This document shows positions 1-11,800 of a DNA stretch of 64,000 nucleotides, in pieces. A program made the position numbers and the translations under genes. Under the pieces are notes generated by a model. The model was not told where the DNA came from. It saw nothing but the letters and a program-made list of their open reading frames with translations, and searched no databases. The stretch comes from Beaufortia kweichowensis (taxonomy: Eukaryota; Chordata; Actinopteri; Cypriniformes; Gastromyzontidae): assembly GCA_019155185.1 (NCBI GenBank), contig CM032811.1:221501-285500 (forward strand), in the 5' to 3' direction. Positions within the stretch are counted from its first letter, which is position 1. The number at the start of each line of letters is the position of its first letter.

Positions 1-607
1 ACTGTCCCTTTAAATGGTCTGTTTACACACAAATCCAGCAGCCTGTGAAACATCATTGACATTCATTTCATCAGTATGTGTGTTCACTGAGAATCAAAGC
101 CATGAGCGACACAATACTGAGGAAGAGTAATATCAGTGTAAAGATGACATACTGATCCTTTATAATAAACCTCTGTGTGTCACAGGTCATTATAATACAC
201 ACACACACACATACTGTAAGAGATGAAGTATGAATGTCTGATAACAACACAAAGATTATTTATACAGTAATAAATACATTATTAACATGTTGTTTATATA
301 GCTGATTTTCTGTATGTATGTGTTTGTGTTGTGATGGTGTGCTGATGTGTTGTGATGTATTTCAGGTGAAGGTTCTTCTCTGAGCACCTGACTGACGTCA
401 CGGGACTTTCTCTCCTCTTCTCATCTCTCTTCTGTCTCACTGAACACTTCAGATCATCATCACACAGAACACACGTCACTCTCTCTGTGTGTGTGTGTGT
501 GTGTGTCAGAAATCTAGAATCATGCAGGATATATTAGACATGTGATCAGCAACACTGTTTGAGGGTGTGACACTGAGATGATCTAGTGAAAAGAAAACTG
601 CTGTGAT
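1..607. other. Unassigned intergenic sequence
   Basis: No supported gene. AT-rich sequence with a short CA run near 197-212 and a GT run near 483-506. The open frames here are short and lack codon structure. Confidence 0.5.
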
Positions 608-638
<31 letters not shown>

Positions 639-681
639 ACTCACTCACACACACGCAGACACACACACAGACACACACGCA

Positions 682-724
<43 letters not shown>

Positions 725-847
725 ACACACAGACACACACACACACACAGACACACACACAGACACACACACACACACACACACACAGACACACACACAC
801 ACACACACAGACACACACACACACACACAGACACACACACACGCGCA

Positions 848-920
<73 letters not shown>

Positions 921-934
921 ACACACACGCGCAG

Positions 935-966
<32 letters not shown>

Positions 967-1033
967 ACACGCAGACACACACAGACACACACACACACGC
1001 ACACACACGCAGACACACACAGACACACACACA
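608..1033. repeat. (CA)n microsatellite with CAGACA interruptions
   Basis: About 425 bp of almost pure CA dinucleotide, regularly interrupted by CAGACA and a few CGCAGACA variants. The long His/Thr-rich and Cys/Val-rich frames across it on both strands are only translations of the repeat and are not proteins. Confidence 0.97.
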
Positions 1034-1767
1034 GTGTGAAGGTCTGGATGTGATTTCACTCGTCACTGTCATCAGATACTGATAAGCAACTCGGTCATAA
1101 TTGTGAAGTCTTTTGATTGACAGATGGATTGTCCTCTCTCACAGGTTTGCTTCGTAACGGACTATACAGAATCATCATTAATGTCTCCTTCATGTCGCAG
1201 GGATTTTATTGTTTATCTTTTGCACTTATAATCAACTGTTTTTAAAATGTGTTACTACTTGAATGATTTTATACCCCAGAAGACTTTCTGGCTGCAAATA
1301 ATCACACTTTAAAGTCTGTGTTTTTAATACAGAGTTCTGGACTTACCGTGCATGATTTAAAATGGTTTGTCTGTGCAATCTTGTGTTAAAATGTTTTAAC
1401 TTGTTTTGCCTCTGAAACAAATTTTTTTATAATTTGTTATAATTGTATCTGCCAGTGAGCAAAGTGAAACTGTTTGAGAACAGTTGTGCACATTTTAAGA
1501 TCTGAAATGAAAATAGAGCAGATCATTCTGTGTTTATGCTGCAGTGCAGCATATTCTAATGATGTGGAATATTGAAAACAAATTTCTTTGATTTCTGTTG
1601 TTTTATATTACTGTACTGTACTTTATATACTGTACTGGGTGTTTACCGCATTGTAATAAAAAAATGTAAAGTTTGTTCATTTTATGCTCAGTGTGAGTAA
1701 CTGAATCTGTATGAGCCATGTGTCCATGTGTCAACAGAAAACTGCTATTGTGATGTTTATGTTCCAG
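1034..1767. other. Unassigned low-copy sequence
   Basis: About 730 bp without a coding frame. An AATAAA hexamer at 1655-1660 could be a polyadenylation signal, but no upstream gene can be tied to it. A pyrimidine-containing stretch ending in TTCCAG at 1762-1767 would serve as a splice acceptor for the possible exon that follows. Confidence 0.35.
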
Positions 1768-1879
1768 GGATGTTCAACGTCTGCGCAGTCGTCAGCAGTC
1801 TGTGGGCGATCAAGAACACATGAAACCTCTATCTCCGTTCGGTCTGCGCAACCGCTATCTGTCCAGACTGGGTGTGCAG
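1768..1879 (+). CDS. Possible internal coding exon of an unrecognised host gene
   Basis: A 112-bp block is bounded by an acceptor-like TTCCAG on its left and by CAG followed by GTATCC on its right, which resembles a vertebrate donor. One frame, beginning one base into the block, is open throughout and gives 37 residues rich in Arg, Gln and Leu, including the segment PLSPFGLRNRYLSRLG. This looks more protein-like than its surroundings, and its GC content is higher than the flanks. I do not recognise the family. No neighbouring exon in compatible phase was found, so it may be an isolated exon of a larger gene extending beyond the window, or chance. The call rests only on splice-site shape and an open frame. 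Confidence 0.25.
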
Positions 1880-1929
1880 GTATCCAAACAAACACACGAG
1901 TCCTCATATCCCCTCTACCCTAACAACAA

Positions 1930-3275
1930 TACTGTAGCATGTGACTAGAACACTCCAACAACTGCCCAGCAACTAGCTAGAACAGCCTAACAACCGGCTA
2001 AACCTAGAACAACTGCCTAGCAACTCTCTGGAAACTAGCCAGAACACCTTAACAACTGCCTAGCAACTAGCTAGAACAGCCTAGCAACTCTCCAGCAACT
2101 AGCTAGAACAGCCTAACAACCGGCTAAACCTAGAACAACTGCCTAGCAACTCTCTGAAACTAGCCAGAACACCTTAACAACTGCCTAGCAACTAGCTAGA
2201 ACAGCCTAGCAACTCTCCAGCAACTAGCTAGAACAGCCTAACAACCGGCTAAACCTAGAACAACTGCCTAGCAACTCTCTGGAAACTAGCCAGAACACCT
2301 TAACAACTGCCCAGCAACTAGCTAGAACAGCCTAGCAACTCTCCAGCAACTAGCTAGAACAGCCTAACAACCGGCTAAACCTAGAACAACTGCCTAGCAA
2401 CTCTCTGGAAACTAGCCAGAACACCTTAACAACTGCCCAGCAACTAGCTAGAACAGCCTAGCAACTCTCCAGCAACTAGCTAGAACAACTGCCTAGCAAC
2501 TCTCTGGAAACTAGCCAGAACACCTTAACAACTGCCCAGCAACTAGCTAGAACAGCCTAGCAACTCTCCAGCAACTAGCTAGAACAGCCTAACAACTGGC
2601 TAAACCTAGAACAACTGCCTAGCAACTCTCTGGAAACTAGCCAGAAAACCTTAACAACTGCCCAGCAACTAGCTAGAACAGCCTAGCAACTCTCCAGCAA
2701 CTAGCTAGAACAGCCTAACAACCGGCTAAACCTAGAACAACTGCCTAGCAACTCTCTGGAAACTAGCCAGAACACCTTAACAATTGCCTAGCAACTAGCT
2801 AGAACAGCCTAGCAACTCTCCAGCAACTAGCTAGAACACTCTAACAACTACCTAGCAACTAGCCAGAACAGCCTAGCAACTAGCTAAAGCACCCTAACAA
2901 CTGGCTAAACCTAGAACAACTGCCTAGCAACTCTCTGGAAACTAGCCAGAAAACCTTAACAACTGCCCAGCAACTAGCTAGAACAGCCTAGCAACTCTCC
3001 AGCAACTAGCTAGAACAGCCTAACAACCGGCTAAACCTAGAACAACTGCCTAGCAACTCTCTGGAAACTAGCCAGAACACCTTAACAACTGCCCAGCAAC
3101 TAGCTAGAACAGCCTAGCAACTCTCCAGCAACTAGCTAGAACAGCCTAACAACCGGCTAAACCTAGAACAACTGCCTAGCAACTCTCTGGAAACTAGCCA
3201 GAACACCTTAACAACTACCTAGCAACTAGCCAGAACAGCCTAGCAACTAGCTAAAGCACCCTAACAACTGCCTAA
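1930..3275. repeat. 126-bp minisatellite, about ten copies
   Basis: Tandem array whose unit is about 126 bp: the marker AACCGGCTAAACC recurs at 1992, 2118, 2243 and 2369, so spacing is 125-126. Each unit is itself built from shorter related segments of the GCAACTAGCTAGAACAGCC type, so the array is a higher-order repeat of an older unit of roughly 20 bp. Some units are shortened (near 2480 and 2830), which points to unequal exchange. Confidence 0.93.
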
Positions 3276-5320
3276 TACAGTATCTCTCTAGTATGAGTGT
3301 ATTGTTTGCAGGGTTGTGTGGTGATTTGTGTGTTTTGCTTTGACAGATTCCAGATCACTGCTGTCCTCATCTGTCTTCATTGGCCTATAGAAGTGTCCTG
3401 AAATGACACTTTATGAAACTAATGTGTCTCTCTCATACTGTATTCATCAGTATGTAAAGACATCAGGTCAGTTGCTGTGGAAACCTCGCAGTAACCTGTT
3501 GCATTAAAACACTGTAAGAAAGAATGTGTTAATAAACACTTTTTGCATGTATTCATTTATGTTTTTTAAAATACCTTCAAAAGTTTAAAAGGTTTAATTT
3601 ATTTACTCGTTCTTGTGTGGTTTAAACCTGATGACTTTCTTTGATCTTCTGAAGCAAAGAACTTATTTATTTGAGAATGTTGCTTACAATGAGAGTATTT
3701 TTCATGCTTTAAAAGGACACAAAAGCATTATAAAATAACTCCACAAGACAGTTGCAGTATATTTCATGTGGTGTGACGTCATACTGTTTCATGACGCATC
3801 ATCAGTCACGTGTGTGTGTATAGTGTATAGAACACTGCCATCTAGCGGCACACATTACAAACAGCTACTACAGTTGCATGCACTTCCATATTATTTTAAA
3901 AGTTTTTATTGTGAAGATATTAAAGTGACACAAATCATTTTAATATGTACATGTTTTGCAAAAATGAAAACGTAAAGTACATTTAGCTATATGTAGCCTA
4001 TATGGGACTTGTCAGTTTGTGTGTCTGTATAAAGTGTGAATGTGTGATTTGTGCTTCTGATGCTGTATACTGAGATGTGATTGACTAAGAGGACACACTG
4101 GCTGTTCTTTACACATGAGCAACATCACCTCAGATGCTCGTCGTGTGGACTGGATGAAGATGTTGATGTCATACATTTGTATAGATGGGACTGGACTAAT
4201 GTGTTGGCAGGGTTTGGATCAGTCGCAGGTAAAAGGATGTTTTTTATTACAATCAGCGTCATTTCACACCATCATCATCATCATGATCAACTGATGAGTT
4301 GACGAGCTTTGGCATGAACAGATCAATCCAGTACAGTCTCTATGGCATCAGACAGATGCTTTACTGAAATGAACGAGTCCATCACCAGCACATGTCAATA
4401 CAATATGTAACTGCTACAATTATGATTATGCAATTTTAAATATAATGAAGTAAACCAATGACATCTTTAGCTGACCCAGGAACAGTTTCAAATGTAGATG
4501 AACCCAGACAGAGGATTTATTGCTTTACATACGTCATCATCATTATAGATGCTTTATAGATGATAAAATACTGTGGTATACTTTAGTGTCATTTAGTATA
4601 GCAATCTATAATAAACTTTATGTGTAGTAAATATTAAAGTACACGACCATATTTCCTTCAGTTTTTACGACAGACTACAGTATACTTATTTAATACAGTT
4701 TACAGTTGAATAAATAGTTACGTGTACTGCAGTATTTATTATCTCACTTGTTGTTTTACTGGAACATTCATACTATTGATTATTTTAGCCCTAGATGTTA
4801 TCAAAAACACCCTAGTAACCGCGTATCAACCCACTGAACGTGTCAGTAACACATCCTGTTAAGCTGCTTCACTTTATCATGATGTGATGATGTCTTCAGA
4901 TGATCTAAGAATGTGGATGTTTGTAGATGAGACATTGAAGCTGTTTTAGTTCTTCTTCATATACTGTAAATTCATTCATTTATTTAGATTGCAGGTATTT
5001 CACATCATGTTTGTGATTTCTGCACAGTTTAGGTAATGTAAAAAAGAAAATGTAACTGGTTTAAAGTAAAAGTTTACTGGTAAATGAAGATTCTCTTTAC
5101 CCTGATGCCACACACAATCAGAGTTATATTATATCATTTCTTGACTCTTGGTAGCTTTATAATGTGCTCTCTGGAACACTTGGTTCTGATCTTTAGGTCA
5201 GTTTCATGCTGATAATGACCTAAAACACGGGGCTCATCCGAGTACTGTGTGTCGACTCGAGCGGCACTACTTACAGTTCATGTTTATCAGGCTCTTCCAA
5301 TGTCAGCTTTGAATCTGCTA
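3276..5320. other. Unassigned AT-rich sequence
   Basis: About 2 kb in which I see no gene, RNA gene or classifiable transposon. The short frames at 3766-3975 and 4081-4302 lack protein-like composition. A short CAT run near 4270 encodes a meaningless His stretch. Confidence 0.4.
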
Positions 5321-5724
5321 CTAATGAGGTAATCAAATATTTATTATGTTGGTTTGAGAAAGTCAACATACTGTTCTTCCTCTTAAACGTATTATTATTC
5401 TTCTCACACTGAATTATCAACTCTAACTCCTCCTAGAGCTTTTACGCTACATTCACCAAACGTTTCACAGATCTTCACACTGGTTTGAGGAAGTGTGCTA
5501 TATCTTTTCTAAGCGACTGGGCTTATGATGTTCGTAGGGTGTACGAAAAATCCCATAGACTTAACATTGCGACAAACTTTGACAGGTCATAGCTCTGAGG
5601 GAGGATTTTGTAGAAACATGTGGGTTACCACATTTGATCAGGCAGCCAGCTTCTGTAAGAACATACCTCACAATGGGGTGTAAGAGCCACCCGAAATTTC
5701 CCATAGACTTATAATCAGAGACAT
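5320..5724. repeat. Unclassified interspersed repeat-like block
   Basis: A block starting near TTATTATGTTGGTTTGAG and running through a TTCTTC-rich and then a more mixed segment resembles dispersed non-coding fish repeats, judged from memory. It carries no recognisable coding remnant, termini or target duplication, so its class is not assigned. Confidence 0.3.
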
Positions 5725-7400
5725 ATACAGTTGAAGACAAAAATATGAGCCCCCCTGATATTTAAATATTCCCGTTGATATTTACATTTTCTTAGCACAC
5801 CAAGGTGACTAGAAACATGATGTTGTCCATCATGACTTTCTGTTTCACAAAAGAATAAATATTAAGTAAAACAAAGGCCAAATATCCTTATCATTCATCA
5901 CAATGGGTAAAATGAAATAATATAGTCCTGATGTGCACAAAATAGAAAGTGGCTTTAAGGAAATAGTTAAAACAATAAGAAATTCCCATTTGCAGCATCA
6001 GGGTAACAATAAAGATATTTTAATCCACTGAAGATGTTTCAGATCTGCCTGAAAGAGGACGTGTGTCTATATTAATGCAGAACAATGAACATGATTTGAG
6101 TGTCCAAAGACTCTTCAAGGACTACAGATGAACTGCAGAAATGAGTTCAATCTTGGGGTCAGAAAGAAGGAAAACAGCAGCTCCATTACAACAAGTTGTT
6201 TGGGACACAGTTAAAGAAACAAATCCACTGTCTCATGCAAAAAAATCTCTAATATTAATTTGCCAAACTGGATTTTCAGACAGAACGGGTTCTATGGCCA
6301 GATGAAACTAAAGAAGCAGGAACACAAGACAGGTTTGGTGCACAAATGGATAAAAAAGTGCCTCATGTTCACAGTTCAATAAACAGCCGGATATTTATTG
6401 TTGTGGATCTACTTTTATACCAGAGGTCCTGAGCATCTTGTTCAGATACATGACATCACAGATTCTATTAAATAACAAAAGAAAAAAAATCAAAACCTGA
6501 CTTCCTCTACTAGAGATCCTATAATAGTGTCACGAACTCGGTCTCTGTGGCTCCCTCCGATCACCACCAGCGGGAGCCCTCTCCGGATTATTGACTTTCC
6601 CCCACGGACTACACGCCCCACAATCCCCCGCGCCTGGGCTGAACTCCGACCCGGTGTCGGCCATTTTGTATCGCTCCGGGTATTTAAGCCGTATTTACAC
6701 GCAGACTTTCGCGAAGTCTAGATTTGTCCCGGCTATCATTTCTGAGCGGTTTCATAGTTACTAGATTTCTCGTTGCCGTCTCGGATTGTTCACTGGATCT
6801 ACGATTGTTCTCTGCCCCGGACCTGTCTGCTTTGTTTACCGGATTGACGATTGCCTGCCGCCTGCCCCGATCCCCTGCCTGGACTTCACCACTCTTTGCT
6901 CTGTCTCCGTGGTTCCCGTTTTGCTCCTGCCTGACCTTTTACTGTTGTTATTATTTTTCGTCTTTAATAAAGTTGCAAATGGATCACACTCCGCGTGCCG
7001 CCTCGTTACAAATAGGAAGTGGTTAGATCTTCCATGAGCACATTGGTTAAAAACAAACATCAAAATCATCACAAACATGGATCAGTGAGCACAGAATCAA
7101 GGTTCTGCCATCAGCCACCCCAGTTCCCTGACCTGAACCCTATAGAAGATTAGTGAACTAAAGAGGAGAAACATCTGGAGAATGACCTAATATCACTTAA
7201 ATCAATTCTTCAGCCTCATCAGACATTATAAGAGAAGACTCAGAGCAGTTTTCAGGGAGTAAAACGCATTAAATGAAAGGTGCCAATAATTGTGTCCAAC
7301 TTGCGTTTCAGAAAAACATAAAAATAAAGATCAGAAGCAGAAACAATGAAGATTTATTTTTATAACTGTCTTTGCTCATAATTAACAGGGGGGCTGTATA
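5725..7400 (+). mobile_element. Dead Tc1/mariner-like transposon, split by a solo LTR
   Basis: The left end starts near ACAGTTGAAGACAAAAATATGAG, followed by a run of C. The right end near 7385 carries AATTAACAGGGGGGCTG, whose G run is the inverted counterpart of the left C run. Between them, broken plus-strand frames resemble Tc1 transposase: a WPDET-type segment near 6295-6310 and, close to the right end, a segment read as an SSLT-type motif with stops. Every frame is interrupted, so no active enzyme can be made. A solo LTR at 6528-7010 sits in the middle with an exact duplication, so the LTR arrived later. The outer boundaries are approximate. Confidence 0.6.
6528..7010 (+). mobile_element. 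Solo LTR (gypsy-type), 483 bp, TSD AATAG
   Basis: Starts TGTCACGAAC and ends CTCGTTACA, the TG...CA form of an LTR. The five bases AATAG lie immediately on both sides (6523-6527 and 7011-7015). An AATAAA signal near 6966 puts the sense direction on the plus strand. It interrupts the Tc1-like relic. No internal retrotransposon sequence remains, so this is best read as the product of recombination between two LTRs. Confidence 0.88.
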
Positions 7401-7920
7401 TAATAACTAGACGTGTCATTGTTCCTGTGATATGTCATATTGAGTCCCATTGAATCAAGTGCAACTAAACGGCAGAGCTGTGATTTATCAAGATTAAAAA
7501 TAAAACATTTCTATTTATTAACTGATATCAGTGATTTATAACCTACCTGGTGTTCAAAACAATCTCCAGTTACGTAAAATCACGATAGTACGACAAGACA
7601 GTTAGAAAAAGATTTATTTAATAAGGAATCACGAGAGCTGCACACTTGTCATGTACATTTTGGGCTTTTTAACTTTTTGGTTAAGAATTGTGGAGGCATC
7701 ACTAATGTAATATCATTAATTTCACAACAAATAAATAAAGTCTTTAACTGAGGAAAATGCTTTTCTGTCATTCATCTTGTTTTTGTTTTTCTGAGCTTCA
7801 GGTCAGAACATATCTTGTTCTCTTTGAAATACTGAGAAAAATAGTCATGTGCATCTTAAATAATAATTGACCACATTTGAGAAAACAAGCAGGCAAATAA
7901 AAATACAATCACAGCGGCTC
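7401..7920. other. Unassigned AT-rich spacer
   Basis: About 520 bp between the Tc1 relic and the next solo LTR. No coding frame or repeat structure is recognised. Confidence 0.4.
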
Positions 7921-7925
7921 CTTTC

Positions 7926-8568
7926 TGTCACGGATATCAGTACACCGTCCTCAGCATTGGGTTCTTCTGTTCCTGTCACCCGTTCCCATTCACCGGACTA
8001 TTCAACTTCATTTCCAACAATTCATTGCACCGCACCCGCCACCATTTTGTTATTGTTTTCACCTGCACCTAACCCTAACCCTTAATTTGGACTATTATTT
8101 AAACCCTGCATTTTATGTTATTCGTGGTCCGGTATTAATGTTGTGTGCATGTCGTAACGGATATCTCTGTGCCAGTTTGTACCTGAACCTGAACCTGAAC
8201 CTGAACCTGAACCTGAACCTGAACCTGAACCTGAACCTGAACCTGAACCTGAACCTTCGTCTGTTGGATTATATTGATCTGTACCTGGAAGAATTACCTG
8301 TTGGAATTTTCTAGAAAGTTTGTTTCTATTTGAGAGTTGTCTTTGCTCAGTGAGTAATCTGTTGGATGTATTGTCTGCACCGCTGATTATCAGCTGCCTG
8401 AACCTGTTGGATCCGTTTATCCCTGTATTTTTGTATCTAAGTTTATCTGTTTGAACCTGTTTGCCTTGATGCTGGGATTTCTTTCTGTCTGCCCGTTTTG
8501 ACTCATTCAGTAAACCTGCTTGTGTGAAATTCAACAATCTGTCTCTGACTCTTCCTGAACCCTTAACA
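7926..8568 (+). mobile_element. Solo LTR, 643 bp, TSD CTTTC
   Basis: Starts TGTCACGGATATC and ends CCCTTAACA. The exact five-base duplication CTTTC flanks it at 7921-7925 and 8569-8573. It is longer than the other solo LTRs in the window partly because it contains a hexanucleotide array at about 8180-8257. Frames crossing it are translations of that array and not genes. Confidence 0.9.
8180..8257. repeat. (CCTGAA)n array inside the LTR
   Basis: About thirteen tandem CCTGAA hexamers. They read Leu-Asn on one strand and Gly-Ser on the other, explaining the two low-complexity frames here. CCTGAA also occurs singly elsewhere in the LTR (near 8398 and 8453), so the array probably grew from a native LTR motif. 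Confidence 0.95.
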
Positions 8569-8573
8569 CTTTC

Positions 8574-9660
8574 TGTATTTTTTCACAGAATTAAAATGTT
8601 GCAGTTATTTACAGAAATATATATTTATATACTTCAAAAACAGACAGTAACTGGTGGATCCTCTCTGGTACAACAACAGTGAATTAAATATATTAGTAAT
8701 ATAGTATAAATATGAAATAGTAAATAATATGTACAGTAGTATAACTATATGAATAACTATGGACAACAGTCAAAAAAGTCAATCATAAATAAATTAATTG
8801 CAGAACAACAATAAAATAAATACTGTGAATAGTGCCATAATATAATATCATAATATATTGATAATAGTAATATGTATATTGAATATGTGTAATAATAATA
8901 ATACTAATACATTAGAACTAGTAGGCTGGCATACTCGATTCTGAGAGAAACTCAAAATCATTATAAAACATTATAAACGAATTATAAACTCGTTTATATA
9001 AATTATAAAATTATAAACGAAAAATTATAAAGGAATTATCTCTGTTACAGGCAATTTATTTTATAATAGAAAATATGACAAAACTTGAAACTATTTCTGA
9101 AAGAATTAAAAAACTTTCTGAAGTCTCGACTCACAGCTAAATAGCACTATCGCTAGCGATTAATAGTCTGACTCCTACTGCCATAGTGTCAACAAAATGT
9201 TTAAATGACAAAATACAAAACAAATAACTTTTTAGTCTTACATGTGAAAGGTAATTTCCCGAAAACTGTTTTAAATTGTGCAGCGGCTTGCACAGCCCCT
9301 GGCAGCACATGAAACAGGCATTTTTCTCCAGTCCAGTAATGAGAGTTATGGAAACGCTGACCTAGCTAAGATGGCGGCGGCGTTGACGTACGATCCAGAG
9401 GCCAATGTTATTTTAATAGTTATTTAATAGTTATTTTATTATGTTTATGGTTATAATGGCCCATACACTGCCATTATCGGCCCAGATGGATTATCTTTAC
9501 ATCAGAGTGTCATAGAGACGAGATGGGGGTGGGCTCGTTTTACTCAGACAGCCAATCAGTCTTACAAAAGACTTATAAAGCTATCAAGCCACGCCCAAGC
9601 AACCATTTAGGCCACACTAGCAACCAATTCTATAGACTGTCATTATAAACAGCCTAGATT
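8574..9660. other. Unassigned AT-rich region
   Basis: About 1.1 kb, very AT-rich in the first half (TAATA- and ATAAT-rich). The second half (9370-9655) has the texture of a non-autonomous DNA element, but no termini or duplication could be fixed. No gene is seen. Confidence 0.4.
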
Positions 9661-9720
9661 ACATTTACATTACATTTAGGCATTTAGCTGACGCTTTTAT
9701 CGAAAAGCGACTTACAAACA

Positions 9721-11255
9721 TTAGGAGACAATGAAGCAACACATCAAAAGAGGCAACAATAGTACTAAGAAGTGCTTTACTAAGTTTACAATGTTTTGCT
9801 AGATAAATACCTGTAGAGCAAAGATAAAAAAGAGTTTTTGTTTGTTTTGTTTTTATGATGTCAGGTGTTGGTGGAAGAGGAGTGTTTTTATCTGTTTCTT
9901 AAAGGAGGTGAGGGATGTGACAGATCAGATTGTGTTAGTGAGATTATTCCACAAGCAGAGAACAGAGAAGAAGAAAGAACGAGAGAGAGATTTAGTGCCT
10001 TCTGTGAGGAAACCACCAGTCCACGTTCATTCACTGAGCGCAGGGTTCTGGATGGGTTGAGCGCAGGGTTCTGGATGGGCTGAGCGCAGGGTTCTGGATG
10101 GGCTGAGCGCAGGGTTCTGGATGGGCTGAGCGCAGGGTTCTGGATGGGCTGAGCGCAGGGTTCTGGGAGGGTTCAGGGTTCTAGATGGGCTGAGCGCAGG
10201 GTTCTGGATGGGCTGAGGATGGGTTCTGGATGGGCTGAGCGAGGGTTCTGGATGGGCTGCTCAGGGCTGGACGGGTTGAGCACAGGGTTCTGGATGGGCT
10301 GAGCGCAGGGTTCTAGATGGGTGTAGATGTGTACAAGAGGTTAAAGCATGCAGGGTTCTGTTCAGACAGTTTTAAATGTCAGCATTAATGATTTGAATTT
10401 AATGCGGGCAGCAACCGGTAGCCAATGGAGAGAGATGAAGAGAGGTGTGACATGTGCTCTTTTGGGTTCCTGGAAAACAAGTCTAGCTGCTGCATTCTGT
10501 ATCATCTGAAGTGGTTTGATTGCTCGTGCAGGAAGACCAGCCAGAAGAGCATTGCAGTAGTCCAGTCTGGAGATTACCAGGGCTTGGACTAGCGGTTGGG
10601 CGACTCTGTGAGATATGACCTGATCTTCCTGATGTTGTAAAGTGCATATCTACAAGACCGTGATATCCTTGAAATGTGTTCGGTAAAGGACAGCTGGAGA
10701 TAAAGGATCATTGAAGATTACACCTAGGTTTCTTACTGATTTGGATGGTGTAATGGTTGTGTTGCCAATTTGAATTGTGAGGTTGTGTTGTGTTGTAGGT
10801 GAGGCCGGAAGTACCAGGAACTCAGTCTTGGCTAGGAGTGGGGTACCTGTGATCCCTAGCGATGAGAGAGATGTCAGTAGGATCTGGTGGTTAACTGTAT
10901 CAAAGGCAGCAGAAAGATCCAGCAGAATGAGGACAGATGATTTAGACTTTTGCCAGTCGCAGTGCCTCAGTTGACTGACAGAAGCGCAGTCTCAGTGGAG
11001 TGGTTGCTCTTAAAACCAGACTGTCTTTTGTCCAGTAGGTCGTTCTGGGTGAGGTAGGATGAAATCTGATTAAAAACAGCTCACTCCATTGTCTTTGAGA
11101 TGAACGGGAGGAGAGAGACAGGTCTGTAGCTGTTGGTGAGGGAAGGGTTGAGAGTGGGTTTTTTAAGCAGTGGGTGACCCGGGCCTGTTTAAATGTGGTG
11201 GGGAAAGTGCCAGAGAGGAGTGAGGAGTTAATAATGTGTGTGAGTGATGGAGTGA
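9721..11255 (-). pseudogene. L2-type LINE ORF2, 3' half (RT fragment and C-terminus)
   Basis: On the minus strand, segments reading LLDLSAAFDTVNHQILL (about 10930-10870), SRLDYCNALLAGLPARAIK (about 10570-10510) and LVFQEPKRAHVTPLF are typical of the L2/CR1 RT palm, thumb and C-terminal region. Between the first of these and the next recognisable stretch, the sequence jumps near 10850, so the YADD catalytic box is absent: an internal deletion of roughly 100 codons is inferred. Further stops and shifts are present. A 23-bp minisatellite expands within the C-terminal coding part. The product would not be a functional polymerase. Confidence 0.75.
10036..10320. repeat. 23-bp minisatellite in a LINE C-terminus
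   Basis: About a dozen tandem copies of GAGCGCAGGGTTCTGGATGGG plus two bases, some shortened or fused (near 10165, 10215 and 10255). The array lies within the C-terminal coding region of the L2-type LINE, whose flanking sequence continues on both sides. Confidence 0.92.
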
Positions 11256-11259
11256 CTGT

Positions 11260-11776
11260 TGTTGGAAACTTTTTTCAGCGAAGACCAGGAGACTTGGATT
11301 TCCTTGAGCAGTAGTCTTTATTGTAGATAGCGAGTCTTCAAATCAGAGCATACTGCACGGGCGCTGCAGTCATCAAGTCATCAAATTTGAAGTCTAAACA
11401 CATTGCATATATAGCCATTTCAAGGGGCAGTCCCTTGAAATGGTAACAAAGCATTTAGGTGACAATAGAAACAATGGACAGAGAGGAAGTAGTAGACTCT
11501 CTTCAGATCCTGGAGTCTCACTCACCCTTACTGAGACCACTTCATTATCATAGAGATAAAGAAATGTTCACACCTTCCTGAGTTTTGACCTTTGATTGAA
11601 TCATGAGCAAATGGTCACCAACTCAGTGGGATATGATGGGTAAACGTCCTAGGAGCCACCCCATGTTCCTATGTTCTTCCAATGCAATATATATCATTTT
11701 AGTAGTTTGTGTAAGGATGGGGGAAATAAAGAGAATCAGCTGATTTTAAAGTGATCCTCAAATTTACATTTCCACA
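11260..11776 (-). repeat. 3' LTR of the retrovirus-like element (517 bp)
   Basis: Bounded by TGTTGG on the left and CCACA on the right of the plus strand, so the minus strand has TG...CA ends. A TTTATT near 11318 is AATAAA on the sense strand. Compared with its partner it has extra sequence at its U5-side end, between about 11290 and 11424. Confidence 0.9.
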
Positions 11777-11800
11777 ATTCCCCCTTTGAGAGTTCTAATA
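11777..11800 (-). other. Polypurine tract
   Basis: On the sense strand, the bases immediately 5' of the 3' LTR read CTCAAAGGGGGAAT and then TGTGG. A purine run ending at the LTR boundary is the expected plus-strand primer. Confidence 0.75.

Noticed and set aside
603..1082. Long His/Thr-rich and Cys/Val-rich open frames on both strands
   Set aside because: They translate a CA microsatellite. All frames are open because the repeat lacks stop codons.
1930..3275. Possible CRISPR array
   Set aside because: Units are directly adjacent without unique spacers, and the sequence is eukaryotic. It is a minisatellite.
4130..4228. Second exon-like block with acceptor ACCTCAG and donor CAG/GTAAAA
   Set aside because: Its open frames need a phase incompatible with the 1768-1879 block, and composition gives no support.
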